A DNA stretch of 64,000 nt from Pseudopedobacter beijingensis (GCF_042678145.1 NZ_JBHUDG010000017.1:62001-126000); one strand, 5' to 3'. Counted from the first letter of the stretch, positions 45,798-54,552 are shown. The notes: generated by a model not told the origin, from the letters alone. Numbers and translations are program-made.

Positions 45798-47348
45798 TTA
45801 TTCTGGCATATCGTATTCTTTCATGATAGACCCAAAGTATTTAATCATTCGGCCATAATTCTCAATACTAATATATTCGTTTGTACTGTGTATGCTTTGT
45901 TGCTCGTAATTGTTGATTGCAAAAGGTATAAAACGATAAACATTATCGCTCACAATTTCGTATTTGTAAGAATCTGTTCCTCCCAGAGTTAAATAGGGTG
46001 TAATCAAGGCATCAGGGTAGATGGATTTGATGGTTTTTGCAATAATCTTGTATCCTCTGGCATTGGTAGGAGATACTTTGGATGCCTTGCGTGTGTTGTC
46101 TATTTCCTCCACTTCAGTATCAAAACCTTCGCAAGCCTTGGCTATATGTTTTTTAACCTCTTCAATGGTATTTCCCGGTAATATCCTAAAGTTTACCACA
46201 AACTCTACCTGTGGCGAAAGAACATTGGTACCATCGCTGCCTTTCATCATTGTTAAAGCAGTAGTAGTTCTTATCAATGCGTTGGTCGTATTGGTTTTGG
46301 TCAATTGTTTTAATAATATAGGTTCTAACAACCAGGTGTTGGCTATAGCCATTCTAGAAGTAAAAGGCATTTCACCACCTACATTCTGGAAAAAATCTTT
46401 GATTAAAGGGGTTAATGTCGGTTTCATCTGTTCTGTCTCCAGACGTTGCATAATTACTGCAGCTTTACCAATGGCGCTTTGTAGCGGAGGTATAGAAGAG
46501 TGTCCTCCAAGTCCGTTAACTTTAATTTTAGCAGACAAAAATCCTTTTTCAGCCAAACCAATAAGTGCTACATCAGTATTTACACCATCTAAGGCTCCTT
46601 TTTGCATAACCACACCGCCTTCATCAAAAACAGCATCAAAAGTTAAACCTTTACTTTTAAAATCTTCTGCAATCTTTTTAGCACCTCTAAGGCCGCCCAC
46701 TTCTTCATCGCAACCTAATGCCAGATATATATCCCTTTCTGGAACAAAACCGGACTTCATTAAAGCAGTCATAGATTCCATTAAAGAAAACAACATTCCT
46801 TTCATGTCCATTGTGCCCCTTCCGTATATTCTACCACCAGCAACGGCGCCAGAAAATGGACCATATTCCCATTCTTTAGCAATTTCGGTGGGCGAAGGAA
46901 GTGGTTTGTCCTGAGGTTGAAAAATATTATCGCTGGTTTCGTTTTTTACAGGTGCATCCCCCGGAGTAACAACATCTATATGAGATAGAAAAAGAATAGG
47001 TTTTAGACTGCTGTTTTTACCTTTCCAGATATATACATGGCCAAAGCCATTGTTTACGGTATATTGTTGGGTGTTACGGTGTACTTCGGGATACGCCGAT
47101 TTTAGATAGGTAACCAATTGCTCAAAAGGTTCGAAATTAAATACCCCAAGTTCGCCAACTGATACGGTGGGAATTTTAATACCCTGCGAAAATCTGTAAA
47201 GAGCAGAATCACTAACAGATTCTACAATAGGTTGGGCAGACTTTTCCTCGTCCTTTATTTTAACAAAAGGATAGGTTATAGTTTTGATAATTAATATACC
47301 GGCTAAGATTAAAATCAGAATCAGTATAATCAATATTAGTTTTTTCAT
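45798..47348 (-). CDS. M20-family metallopeptidase (carboxypeptidase/PM20D1-like), membrane anchored
   Basis: Zinc exopeptidase or amidohydrolase of the M20/M25/M40 family. An N-terminal hydrophobic anchor (residues 3-28, very Ile/Leu rich) is followed by the catalytic core. Zinc-site motifs are LFLSHIDVV, GRGTMDMKG, GCDEEVGG and FDEGGVV, with a dimerisation domain (GLGGHSSIPP) near 270-390 and a final His-containing motif near the C-terminus. At 516 aa the length fits the PM20D1-like branch. The gene stands alone on the minus strand. Substrate (dipeptides or N-acyl amino acids) is not readable. Confidence 0.92.
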   Translation of the reverse strand: MKKLILIILILILILAGILIIKTITYPFVKIKDEEKSAQPIVESVSDSALYRFSQGIKIPTVSVGELGVFNFEPFEQLVTYLKSAYPEVHRNTQQYTVNNGFGHVYIWKGKNSSLKPILFLSHIDVVTPGDAPVKNETSDNIFQPQDKPLPSPTEIAKEWEYGPFSGAVAGGRIYGRGTMDMKGMLFSLMESMTALMKSGFVPERDIYLALGCDEEVGGLRGAKKIAEDFKSKGLTFDAVFDEGGVVMQKGALDGVNTDVALIGLAEKGFLSAKIKVNGLGGHSSIPPLQSAIGKAAVIMQRLETEQMKPTLTPLIKDFFQNVGGEMPFTSRMAIANTWLLEPILLKQLTKTNTTNALIRTTTALTMMKGSDGTNVLSPQVEFVVNFRILPGNTIEEVKKHIAKACEGFDTEVEEIDNTRKASKVSPTNARGYKIIAKTIKSIYPDALITPYLTLGGTDSYKYEIVSDNVYRFIPFAINNYEQQSIHSTNEYISIENYGRMIKYFGSIMKEYDMPE

Positions 47349-47588
47349 TGTTGTAAGATGTTTGTTTGAGTTGTTTTATGCGATTCAGTAGTTTACATTG
47401 AATGATGAATTTATAAATTTATTTCAAATATTTTAAGAATTCGCTTTTCAGATTAAGAACAAGATCTGTTTTATTTTGTTTGAAGAAGTCCGGATAAACT
47501 ACATTCCTCTTTATTAATGATTTGCTTATAGCATATATGATGTAGCCTTACCATACTCTTTTAAATTTTTTATTTCACTTTTATATGG

Positions 47589-47613
47589 AAATAGAACATT
47601 TGTTCTATTTTTG
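47589..47613 (+). promoter_or_regulatory. Palindromic operator overlapping a -7 box upstream of small membrane-protein genes
   Basis: AAATAGAACA-TT-TGTTCTATTT is a perfect 10-bp-arm palindrome (47589-47610). TATTTTTG at 47606-47613 matches the TAnnTTTG -7 box and overlaps its right arm, so a bound protein would block transcription. The GAAC-N4-GTTC core resembles LexA boxes of Bacillus type. The gene starts 33 bp downstream. Confidence 0.6.
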
Positions 47614-47645
47614 TGGAGTGTATTAATTTTAAACAATGAGAGGAT

Positions 47646-47831
47646 ATGGATGCTAAGAAAAAGAATATGATTAGCCGAAATCTGGATGATATACGGAATA
47701 CCATATTTCCATATAATGAAAATGACAGTGCTTCAAAAAAAGCGACTAAAAAGTTGGGATGGGTTATGTTTTTATTGTTAATGTCATGCGGTATCTTAGC
47801 CATGCTTGTAGCGGTATCTTTCGCACATTAA
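47646..47831 (+). CDS. Small single-pass membrane protein, unknown function
   Basis: 61 aa: a charged N-terminal half (MDAKKKNMISRNLDDIRN) and one hydrophobic segment (about 38-60, KLGWVMFLLLMSCGILAMLVAV). Preceded by GAGAGG at a suitable distance and by a promoter-operator palindrome. No family recognised. The next frame begins 8 bp later, so it is probably translated from the same message. Confidence 0.6.
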   Translation: MDAKKKNMISRNLDDIRNTIFPYNENDSASKKATKKLGWVMFLLLMSCGILAMLVAVSFAH

Positions 47832-47839
47832 TATACCTG

Positions 47840-48226
47840 TTGTTTGATAGGTATTTCGTATTCTATTGTTTAGCCTGGTGTATAATTCGTGGGTTAAGAA
47901 AACATGATGTCATTATTCCATATATCAATAGCTGGTTAACAGATTTTGTATTTGTTCCTTTAGTGGCGCATTTTGCACATGTTGTAGGATTGGTCCTACT
48001 CAGATTAACAGTTCCTTATAAATTTCCCTTATATCAACTTTTGGCATTATCCGCATTAACTTCTGTGGTTTTCGAATATATAGCCCCTATGTATACCCCG
48101 TACAATAGAGCAGATTGGGGAGATGTTATTGCATATTTTCTGGGAGGTGTTTTTTACTGTTTCGTACATCAGAAACTGCTCTTGAAAAATATGATTGTCT
48201 GGAAATGTAAATTCCAGTTGTTTTAG
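47840..48226 (+). CDS. Small multi-pass membrane protein, VanZ-like in its last segment
   Basis: Hydrophobic protein of about 128 aa with four likely membrane segments. I place the start at TTG 47840 (MFDRYFVFY...), just after the upstream stop; the frame is open from ATG 47759, which would overlap the 61-aa gene in another frame with atypical sequence. The motif YNRADWGDVIAYFLGG recalls the conserved D-x-x-D segment of VanZ-like proteins. Function unknown; the start is uncertain. Confidence 0.6.
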   Translation: MFDRYFVFYCLAWCIIRGLRKHDVIIPYINSWLTDFVFVPLVAHFAHVVGLVLLRLTVPYKFPLYQLLALSALTSVVFEYIAPMYTPYNRADWGDVIAYFLGGVFYCFVHQKLLLKNMIVWKCKFQLF

Positions 48227-48404
48227 CTTAAAGTTTTTTAAACAACTATCTTTTTTATAAATTTTTAAACAAGGGCTAGGAATCATCAATAAAAAAATTA
48301 TTTTTGGAACTTCGGAACCCTATGAAATATTGCTGATACCTGACTGGAAAGTCTTTGTTTAAAAGAGAACAATCATAATAACATACAAATTAAAATAATA
48401 GAAA

Positions 48405-48743
48405 ATGGATGCACAAAAGGTAGACATGTTTATCATGACTAATAGCAAGTTTTTTGAAGGTCATCAGCTGCCTATGATCAGAGAAAGACTACTTGAAATG
48501 GACGATTCTAAATGGGTGATGATACAAACCCTTCAGTTTAAAGATCCTACTACAAGCTTAATTGTTTCATTGTTGGCAGGTGGATTTGGAATAGACCGTT
48601 TCATGATTGGAGATACTGGTTTAGGTGTCGGAAAACTTTTAACCTGTGGAGGTTTAGGTATTTGGGCAATTGTTGACTGGTTTATGATCATGGGTGCAAC
48701 CAGACAAAAGAATATAGAAAAACTTCAACAAGTATTATATTAA
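48405..48743 (+). CDS. TM2-domain membrane protein
   Basis: 112 aa with a cytoplasmic N-terminus and a TM2 domain: two membrane helices joined by a short turn containing GGFGIDRFMIGDTGLGVGKLL and GIWAIVDWFMI, the hallmark G-x-D-R-F-Y-like and W-x-x-D-x-F-like motifs. Function of TM2 proteins in bacteria is poorly defined. First of four tightly spaced genes (gaps 3, 0 and 3 bp) ending with an M48 peptidase. Confidence 0.9.
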   Translation: MDAQKVDMFIMTNSKFFEGHQLPMIRERLLEMDDSKWVMIQTLQFKDPTTSLIVSLLAGGFGIDRFMIGDTGLGVGKLLTCGGLGIWAIVDWFMIMGATRQKNIEKLQQVLY

Positions 48744-48746
48744 AAA

Positions 48747-49160
48747 ATGTTGCTGACGAGGAATAAACTTTACCTGTTATTGTTTATATCCTGTTGTTTA
48801 GGGTATATCTGGTTGTATGTAAACTTAACAGGTCCGGGAGGGCAATCTTCTTTTGATCTCTGTTTGGTAAAGCATGTAACCAATATACCCTGTCCATCTT
48901 GTGGTGCTACAAGGTCGGTGCTATCCATTATGAAAGGACAAATGGAGAAAGCGTTCATGATCAATCCTTTGGGTTTTTTAGTTGCCATTATTATGTTACT
49001 TTCTCCAATATGGATTATTACAGATTGGTTAAGAAAAGAAAATACCCTGTTTAATACATACCAGAAAATAGAGGTTATACTCAGAAAACCACTATTTGCG
49101 GTTCCAGCCATTTTACTTGTTATTATTAATTGGCTATGGAATATTTCTAAAGGCTTATAA
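48747..49160 (+). CDS. DUF2752-family membrane protein
   Basis: 137 aa with three hydrophobic segments and the signature CPSCGATRS around residues 48-56, followed by GQMEKAFMINPLGF, which defines DUF2752. The Cys pair suggests metal or thiol chemistry but the role is unknown. Encoded directly between the TM2 gene and a DUF4870-like gene. Confidence 0.88.
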   Translation: MLLTRNKLYLLLFISCCLGYIWLYVNLTGPGGQSSFDLCLVKHVTNIPCPSCGATRSVLSIMKGQMEKAFMINPLGFLVAIIMLLSPIWIITDWLRKENTLFNTYQKIEVILRKPLFAVPAILLVIINWLWNISKGL

Positions 49161-49592
49161 ATGCATACCGGAAAAACATTTGAATACGTACCTGGGGAAC
49201 ACGAGACAGAGAAAGCTTCTAACAGCTATTTAATGTCTATGGTAGCTCTTATAGCAGGTTTACCTTTACCTATTATTAATCTTTTTGCCACATTGGTTTT
49301 TTATTTGGGAAACCGAAAAGGTAGTTATTTTGTCCGTTGGCATTGTACACAGGCATTGTTATCACAGGTTTCTATCTTATTTATCAACAGTTTTGGTTTT
49401 TGGTGGACTATTTCTATTCTTTTTGGAGATAAAAATATCAGTAATGATTATATAGCCTATATATTATCTGTCGTGCTGTTTAATATTGTAGAGTTTATTG
49501 CAACTATTTATTCGGCAGTACAAACCCGAAAGGGGAACCATGTTTCCTGGTGGTTTTATGGTGGTCTAACCGATTTAATTTGCAAAAAGTAA
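49161..49592 (+). CDS. DUF4870/Tic20-like membrane protein
   Basis: 143 aa with three to four membrane helices; GSYFVRWHCTQALLSQ matches the conserved H-x-x-Q-A segment of DUF4870-type proteins. Starts at the base after the DUF2752 stop, so translation is coupled. Function unknown. Confidence 0.82.
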   Translation: MHTGKTFEYVPGEHETEKASNSYLMSMVALIAGLPLPIINLFATLVFYLGNRKGSYFVRWHCTQALLSQVSILFINSFGFWWTISILFGDKNISNDYIAYILSVVLFNIVEFIATIYSAVQTRKGNHVSWWFYGGLTDLICKK

Positions 49593-49595
49593 GAA

Positions 49596-50429
49596 ATGAG
49601 AAAAATTGTTTTACAAGGAATTATTATTGTCGTTTCTTTTTTTTGTTGCTGGGCGGTTTTGTCTAAAGTAGATTGGATGGATTTGCTTCAGGTAAAAAAA
49701 GCAACTGTAAAAACGGAACAGAAGCTGGGCGAGCTATTTTGGGATTTATTCAGGAAAAAAGACAAAGAAATAAAATCACCGAAGATTGTTGGCCCAATAG
49801 ATAGTTTGGTGAGCAAAATCTGCAAGGCAAATGGCATTGATTTGTCAAAAGTAAAGTTGCATATTCTAGAAAAAGATGAAATTAATGCTTTTGCATTACC
49901 AGATGGACATCTGGTGGTGTATACAGGACTGATAGAAGAGGCAGACAATGCAGAAGAGTTATGCGGAGTGTTGGGACATGAACTGGCACATATTGAGGGG
50001 AATCATGTGATGAAAAAGCTGATTAAAGAACTGGGACTAACTGCACTATTGTCTGTAACCACAGGTCAGCATAATCCTGAGTTAATTAAGCAGGCTGCTA
50101 AATTATTGTCTTCCACAGCTTTTGACAGGCAAATGGAAAAAGAAGCAGATGTAAAATCTGTTGATTATTTGCTAAAAGCAGGAATAGATCCATTACCTTT
50201 TGCAGATTTCATGTATAAATTGGCAGAAGGAAACGCTGATGCTGATAAATATTTTTCATGGATAAGTACGCATCCTGAATCTAAACAACGAGCTGAGTAT
50301 ATTGTGGAATATAGTAAATCTCAGAAAAAGAAAGGTTTTAAAGTAAGGCCTATCATGACCAGAAAAAGCTGGGAAACCCTTCAGGATAAGGTGAAAACTG
50401 AAAAGAGTGATTTAGATACTGAATTATAG
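49596..50429 (+). CDS. M48-family zinc metalloprotease, membrane-anchored
   Basis: Envelope protease of the Oma1/BepA/LoiP type. One N-terminal membrane segment (about 5-22), then a catalytic domain with HELAH (His128, Glu129, His132), the third zinc ligand in EKEADVKSVDYL, and HPESKQRAEYI near the end. Such enzymes degrade misfolded membrane or outer membrane proteins. At 277 aa it is complete. It closes a cluster of small membrane proteins, which could be partners or substrates (inference). Confidence 0.92.
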   Translation: MRKIVLQGIIIVVSFFCCWAVLSKVDWMDLLQVKKATVKTEQKLGELFWDLFRKKDKEIKSPKIVGPIDSLVSKICKANGIDLSKVKLHILEKDEINAFALPDGHLVVYTGLIEEADNAEELCGVLGHELAHIEGNHVMKKLIKELGLTALLSVTTGQHNPELIKQAAKLLSSTAFDRQMEKEADVKSVDYLLKAGIDPLPFADFMYKLAEGNADADKYFSWISTHPESKQRAEYIVEYSKSQKKKGFKVRPIMTRKSWETLQDKVKTEKSDLDTEL

Positions 50430-50494
50430 AACACTTATTATGCGGTTAAGAATCTAGCATATAGTAGAGAAATCCATTGAAAGGAAGAAAAGGA

Positions 50495-50522
50495 GTGGAG
50501 CCGAATTAAAAACCGACTCCAC
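50495..50522 (-). terminator. Possible terminator of purC
   Basis: GTGGAG / CTCCAC stem extended by CG/CG pairs. On the minus strand it is followed by TCCTTTTCTT. It lies between the convergent M48 and purC genes; the short stem makes this tentative. Confidence 0.45.
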
Positions 50523-50569
50523 ACCATATTATACCGATACCGATGTTTAAACCATCAGATAAATGAATT

Positions 50570-51253
50570 TTACCCTAAAAAGTCTTTTTCAAGGTCCAAA
50601 GGTGCAATATATTCTCCGTTTTTATACACGCGCATATTTCCACCAGATATTTCATCAATCAGAATAATTTCGTTTGTAACGTGATCGCGGCCAAACTCCA
50701 GTTTAATGTCATATAGCTCCAGGTTTTTCTTAGCCAGTTCCGCCTTAACAATAGCACAAATCTGCTGGGTTAAGCTTTTAAGTTTTTGATATTCTTCATG
50801 AGATAAGATACCCAGCATAGCCAAAGCATCTTCAGATATGGTAGGGTCGCCTCTTTCGTCATCTTTAATTGTCACTTCAACAAAGCTGTCTAAAGGTTGT
50901 CCCTGCTCACAGTAAGCAGCGTATCTTCTCAGAAAGCTTCCTACAGCACGGTATCTGCAAATTACTTCCAAACCTTTCCCAAATACTTTAGCTTGTTTTA
51001 CCACCATGCTTACCTCATCAATATCAGCAGATACATAATGAGTAGGTATACCCATGCCGTTCAGGATTTCGAAGAAATGTTTGGTCATTTTAAGACCCGA
51101 TTTTCCGGCACCGTCAATGGTTAATCCAACAGTGTTGGCTCCAGGGTCGAAAACACCGTTTTCTCCGGTAACATCATCTTTAAACTTTAATAATACTTGA
51201 TTGTTTTCCAGGCTGTATACGTCTTTGGTTTTGCCTGTATAAATTAATTTCAT
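50570..51253 (-). CDS. purC: Phosphoribosylaminoimidazole-succinocarboxamide synthase (SAICAR synthetase)
   Basis: Cytosolic enzyme of purine biosynthesis that joins CAIR and aspartate using ATP. I start at the ATG complementary to 51251-51253, giving MKLIYTGKTKDVY, the family N-terminus; the frame extends 21 codons further but without homology. Signature motifs are present: KFKDDVTG, the VICRYRAVGSFLRRY segment, LYDIKLEFG and EIILIDEISGGNMRVYKNG. Length 227 aa, near the usual 235-240. Single gene on the minus strand, diverging from the tetR regulator. Confidence 0.95.
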   Translation of the reverse strand: MKLIYTGKTKDVYSLENNQVLLKFKDDVTGENGVFDPGANTVGLTIDGAGKSGLKMTKHFFEILNGMGIPTHYVSADIDEVSMVVKQAKVFGKGLEVICRYRAVGSFLRRYAAYCEQGQPLDSFVEVTIKDDERGDPTISEDALAMLGILSHEEYQKLKSLTQQICAIVKAELAKKNLELYDIKLEFGRDHVTNEIILIDEISGGNMRVYKNGEYIAPLDLEKDFLG

Positions 51254-51369
51254 GCGAAAAAAGATTGGGTCATTGAAAGCCCAAAAATAATACAATTGCC
51301 GGTAAGGAAAAGACAATCCTTCATAAAAAAGTAAAAAAATAGTATAAATGCTTGAATGGAATAAAAAAC

Positions 51370-51400
51370 TTTGAATAGTTAACAGTGTTAATTATTTTTG
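51370..51400 (+). promoter_or_regulatory. Consensus promoter with internal palindrome upstream of tetR-family gene
   Basis: TTTG (51370-51373), 19-bp spacer, TATTTTTG (51393-51400): an exact Bacteroidota -33/-7 promoter. Inside the spacer lies TTAACA-G-TGTTAA (51379-51391), a perfect palindrome suited to binding the TetR-family product. The ATG is 22 bp past the -7 box. Confidence 0.8.
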
Positions 51401-51422
51401 TTGCGATTTAAAATAATACTAT

Positions 51423-52067
51423 ATGGGTATTGCTGAACGAAAGCGCCGACACAAAGAGGATTTAAGGGGGCGGATATTGGATGCGGCAAAAAAGCTATTT
51501 CTAAAAGAAGGTTACGAGGCTACATCTATCCGTAAAATTGCAGCTGCAATAGAATTTAGTCCAACCACCATTTATCTCTACTATAAAGATAAGAACGAGA
51601 TTGTTTCTGCCTTACAGCAGGAAGGGTTTAAATTGCTGGCTTCTAAGTTTGAAACATTATCATTGGTAGAAGATCCGTTTGAGCGTTTAAAAGCTATGGG
51701 GCGTACTTATATGAAGTTTGCTAACGAAAATATTGAGTTTTATGAGCTGATGTTTGTGATGAAACATCCTGCAGGTTACGATGAGCATTTTTGCGATGTG
51801 GAGGATTGGGAAGAGGGTTTGCAGGCATTTGGTTTTTTATTGCAGACGGTAAAAGACTGTCAGTCTAAAGGCTATTTTCAGGGGCATGCCCTGCAAGGGC
51901 TTTGTTTAATGATATGGTCATCTATGCATGGTTTGTGTACTTTAAATCTGAATGGACAGTTAGATATGGTGATGTCTAAGCTGGAGGTCAACGTGTCTAA
52001 AGAACAATCTGTGCTGGAACATACCTTCGGTTATTTTATCAATATGTTAGAAAAGTTTAAAGAATAA
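51423..52067 (+). CDS. TetR/AcrR-family transcriptional repressor of the efflux operon
   Basis: N-terminal helix-turn-helix: AAKKLFLKEGYEATSIRKIAAAIEFSPTTIYLYYKDK split over residues about 18-58, typical of TetR. The C-terminal ligand and dimerisation domain is all helical. At 214 aa it is standard. It is the first gene before tolC, adaptor and RND pump genes, and palindromes at 51379 and 52085 are its probable operators, giving autorepression and control of the pump (inference). The inducing ligand is unknown. Confidence 0.93.
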   Translation: MGIAERKRRHKEDLRGRILDAAKKLFLKEGYEATSIRKIAAAIEFSPTTIYLYYKDKNEIVSALQQEGFKLLASKFETLSLVEDPFERLKAMGRTYMKFANENIEFYELMFVMKHPAGYDEHFCDVEDWEEGLQAFGFLLQTVKDCQSKGYFQGHALQGLCLMIWSSMHGLCTLNLNGQLDMVMSKLEVNVSKEQSVLEHTFGYFINMLEKFKE

Positions 52068-52078
52068 TTTTTTTATCC

Positions 52079-53464
52079 ATGAAGTTAACACTGTTAATAA
52101 TTAAAACACTGTTCGTTGCTTTGTTGTTTGTGTGTGTAGGTACTGTAAATGTTGCTTTTTCGCAAAGCGGAATATTAGATAGCTATATAGAGGAGGGATT
52201 CAGGAATAATCTGGTGCTTCAGCAAAAGAATGTTTCATTGGATAAGGCTACACTGGCTTTAAAAGAAGCCAAAAGTTTGTACCTGCCTAATATAGATGTA
52301 CAGGGAAGTTATACCACAGCAACAGGTGGGCGAAGTATACAGCTACCCTTAGGCGATTTAATGAATCCGGTATATGCTACCTTAAACCAGCTAACGCAAA
52401 GTAATAACTTTCCGTTCCTCGAAAATCAGTCCATAGATTTTTTACCGAAGAACTATTACGATGTACATGTAAGGGCTTCTGTACCTATCCTTAATACAGA
52501 TCTTTCATTTAATAAGCAGATTAATGCACAGCAGATAGCTTTAAAAGACTTTGAAGTCACCATCTATAAGCAAGAGTTAATAAAAAATATAAAACACGCT
52601 TATTACAATTATCTGAAAGCACAAAAAGCATTAAGTATTTACCGCTCAGCATTGGACTTGGCCGAAGAGTCTAAACGGGTAAACGAAAGGCTTTTGGCTG
52701 CGGGTAAAGGATTGCCTGCTTATGTTTTAAGATCCAACAGTGAAATAGAGCAGGTAGAGGCCGAGCTTACACAAGCTACTCAGAATGTTGAAAACTCCAG
52801 GCTCTACTTTAATGCCTTGCTAAACAGAAATCAGGCAGCAGTTATAGATACATTGTATAATGCAGATTTAGCCTTGTCAGCAGCTAAGCAATTATTGGTG
52901 ACAGCTACAGACGTATCTGACAGGGAAGAAATTAAATCTTTGGAAAAACTGGTAGATATTCATGAAAACCTGATCAGTATGAACAAGAAATTTAGCGTCC
53001 CTAAAGTAAATGGTTTTATTGATTTGGGTTCACAAGCAGAAGATCTGCGTTTTAATAAACAATCCCGTTATGCGATGTTAGGTGTGCAAATGAATATGCC
53101 ATTGTTTAACGGCAACAGAAATCGTTTTAAAATACAGCAATCTATGCTGGATCTCAAAGATAGTCAGCTAAACCTGGAGTGGTCTAAAAACCAGTTAACA
53201 TTAAGTGCGCAGGTAGCGCAGAACAACTTACGGTCCGTTTATAAAAAGTACGAATCGTCATTAAAACAATTAGAATCCGCATCAGCCTATCAAAGGTTAA
53301 TAGATAAAGGCTATAAAGCAGGAACACATACTTATATAGAAACTATTGATGCAAGAAACCAGCTAACGGCAGCAAGATTGTCTTCTCTGGTTAATAAGTA
53401 TCAGGTACTGACGGCTGCGGCAGATCTGGAACGAGAAATATCTAAACCCAAAACATCTTTATAA
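52079..53464 (+). CDS. TolC-family outer membrane efflux protein
   Basis: Outer membrane channel of a tripartite exporter. Signal peptide ends NVAFSQ; two helical-hairpin OEP repeats follow (about 45-240 and 285-455), with long coiled-coil stretches such as LDLAEESKRVNERLLAAGKG. At 461 aa it is normal for the Bacteroidota branch. It begins 11 bp after the regulator gene and its first codons contain the palindrome TTAACACTGTTAA. Partner genes follow at 20 and 28 bp. Confidence 0.93.
   Translation: MKLTLLIIKTLFVALLFVCVGTVNVAFSQSGILDSYIEEGFRNNLVLQQKNVSLDKATLALKEAKSLYLPNIDVQGSYTTATGGRSIQLPLGDLMNPVYATLNQLTQSNNFPFLENQSIDFLPKNYYDVHVRASVPILNTDLSFNKQINAQQIALKDFEVTIYKQELIKNIKHAYYNYLKAQKALSIYRSALDLAEESKRVNERLLAAGKGLPAYVLRSNSEIEQVEAELTQATQNVENSRLYFNALLNRNQAAVIDTLYNADLALSAAKQLLVTATDVSDREEIKSLEKLVDIHENLISMNKKFSVPKVNGFIDLGSQAEDLRFNKQSRYAMLGVQMNMPLFNGNRNRFKIQQSMLDLKDSQLNLEWSKNQLTLSAQVAQNNLRSVYKKYESSLKQLESASAYQRLIDKGYKAGTHTYIETIDARNQLTAARLSSLVNKYQVLTAAADLEREISKPKTSL
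52085..52097 (+). promoter_or_regulatory. Second TTAACA-N-TGTTAA palindrome, in the first codons of tolC
   Basis: TTAACACTGTTAA is the exact reverse complement of the 13-mer in the tetR promoter spacer at 51379-51391. A repressor bound here could act as a roadblock or regulate an internal promoter of the pump genes. Confidence 0.6.
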
Positions 53465-53483
53465 TCATTGAAAAAACAAACAG

Positions 53484-54524
53484 ATGAAAACTAAATATCT
53501 ATTATTGTCTATGGGCATTTTATTTATTGCCTGTGGTCGTAAAGCAGAAAAAAGTACTTCTTTAGGAAACGATGAACCTGTTCCGGTAAAGGTAATGGAT
53601 ATAGCAGAAGAAGCAGCACAACAGGTTATTGCAGTATCGGGATTTTTTACAACCGATAACGAAACGCTATTGGCATTTAAAAATGGAGGTGTTATTGATC
53701 AGGTTTTGGTTAAAGAAGGAGATAGGGTTAAACGCGGGCAATTATTAGCTTCATTAATTCCCACAGAGGTAGATGCAGGTTTTACACAGGCAAAATTAGG
53801 AGAAGAAAAAGCAGCAAGAGATTATGCCCGGGCAAAACAGCTGTATAAAGACAGTGTGGCAACGTTAGAGCAATTGCAAAATGCCGAAACTGCCTTACGC
53901 ATAGCAAAAGAGCAATTGAGGGCAGCTCATTTCAATAAAGATCAGAATTATCTGCGGGCATCATCAGAAGGTTTTATACTGAAAAAATTAGCTAATAATG
54001 GTCAGGTAGTAGGACCCGGAACACCCATATTACAAGTTAACAGTACATCAGGGAATAACTGGTTGCTAAAAGTAGGAGCAAGCGATAAACAGTGGACAGC
54101 CATTAACATTGGAGATAAAGCCCGCATAAAAGCAGAAGCATTGGCCGATGAGCTGGAAGCATCTGTATTTAAGAAATCTGAAGGTGTAGATCCCGCTTCC
54201 GGAACGTTTACCGTTTATCTGAAATTAAATGCTGCGGGTCAATCTAAAATAGCCTCCGGTTTATTTGCCAATGCAGTTATCTATCCGCAAAGCACCAGTC
54301 GCAGCTGGAGTGTCCCGTTTGACGCATTAATGGATGGAGACGGTGGCAAAGCGTTTGTTTTTATTACGCAGGATGGTAAAACAGCCCATAAAATACCGGT
54401 TCGTGTAAAAGAAATACAAAGCAACCGTGTGTTAATAGATAGCGGTTTGGAAAGCACCAAATCCATTATTATTTCAGGAAGTGCTTACCTCACAGACGGA
54501 ACCCCTATCACTATAAAGAAATGA
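53484..54524 (+). CDS. RND efflux periplasmic adaptor (membrane fusion) lipoprotein
   Basis: Links the inner membrane pump to the TolC channel. Lipobox ends at Cys17 (LFIAC). A biotinyl-lipoyl-like half motif NGGVIDQVLVKEGDRVKRGQLLA (split by the helical hairpin) and its partner ASSEGFILKKLANNGQVVGPG are evident, with a hairpin about 100-145 and beta-barrel domain after. At 346 aa it is complete. Confidence 0.93.
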   Translation: MKTKYLLLSMGILFIACGRKAEKSTSLGNDEPVPVKVMDIAEEAAQQVIAVSGFFTTDNETLLAFKNGGVIDQVLVKEGDRVKRGQLLASLIPTEVDAGFTQAKLGEEKAARDYARAKQLYKDSVATLEQLQNAETALRIAKEQLRAAHFNKDQNYLRASSEGFILKKLANNGQVVGPGTPILQVNSTSGNNWLLKVGASDKQWTAINIGDKARIKAEALADELEASVFKKSEGVDPASGTFTVYLKLNAAGQSKIASGLFANAVIYPQSTSRSWSVPFDALMDGDGGKAFVFITQDGKTAHKIPVRVKEIQSNRVLIDSGLESTKSIIISGSAYLTDGTPITIKK

Positions 54525-54552
54525 TGTTTATTAAAAGACTAGTTAATCAGTA

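Noticed and set aside
46021..46914. A 297-codon frame on the plus strand
   Set aside because: It is antisense to the M20 peptidase, whose motifs are intact on the minus strand; the frame is a codon-bias shadow.
47570..47803. A 77-codon minus-strand frame over the palindromic promoter
   Set aside because: It overlaps the 61-aa gene and the operator, with no recognisable sequence.
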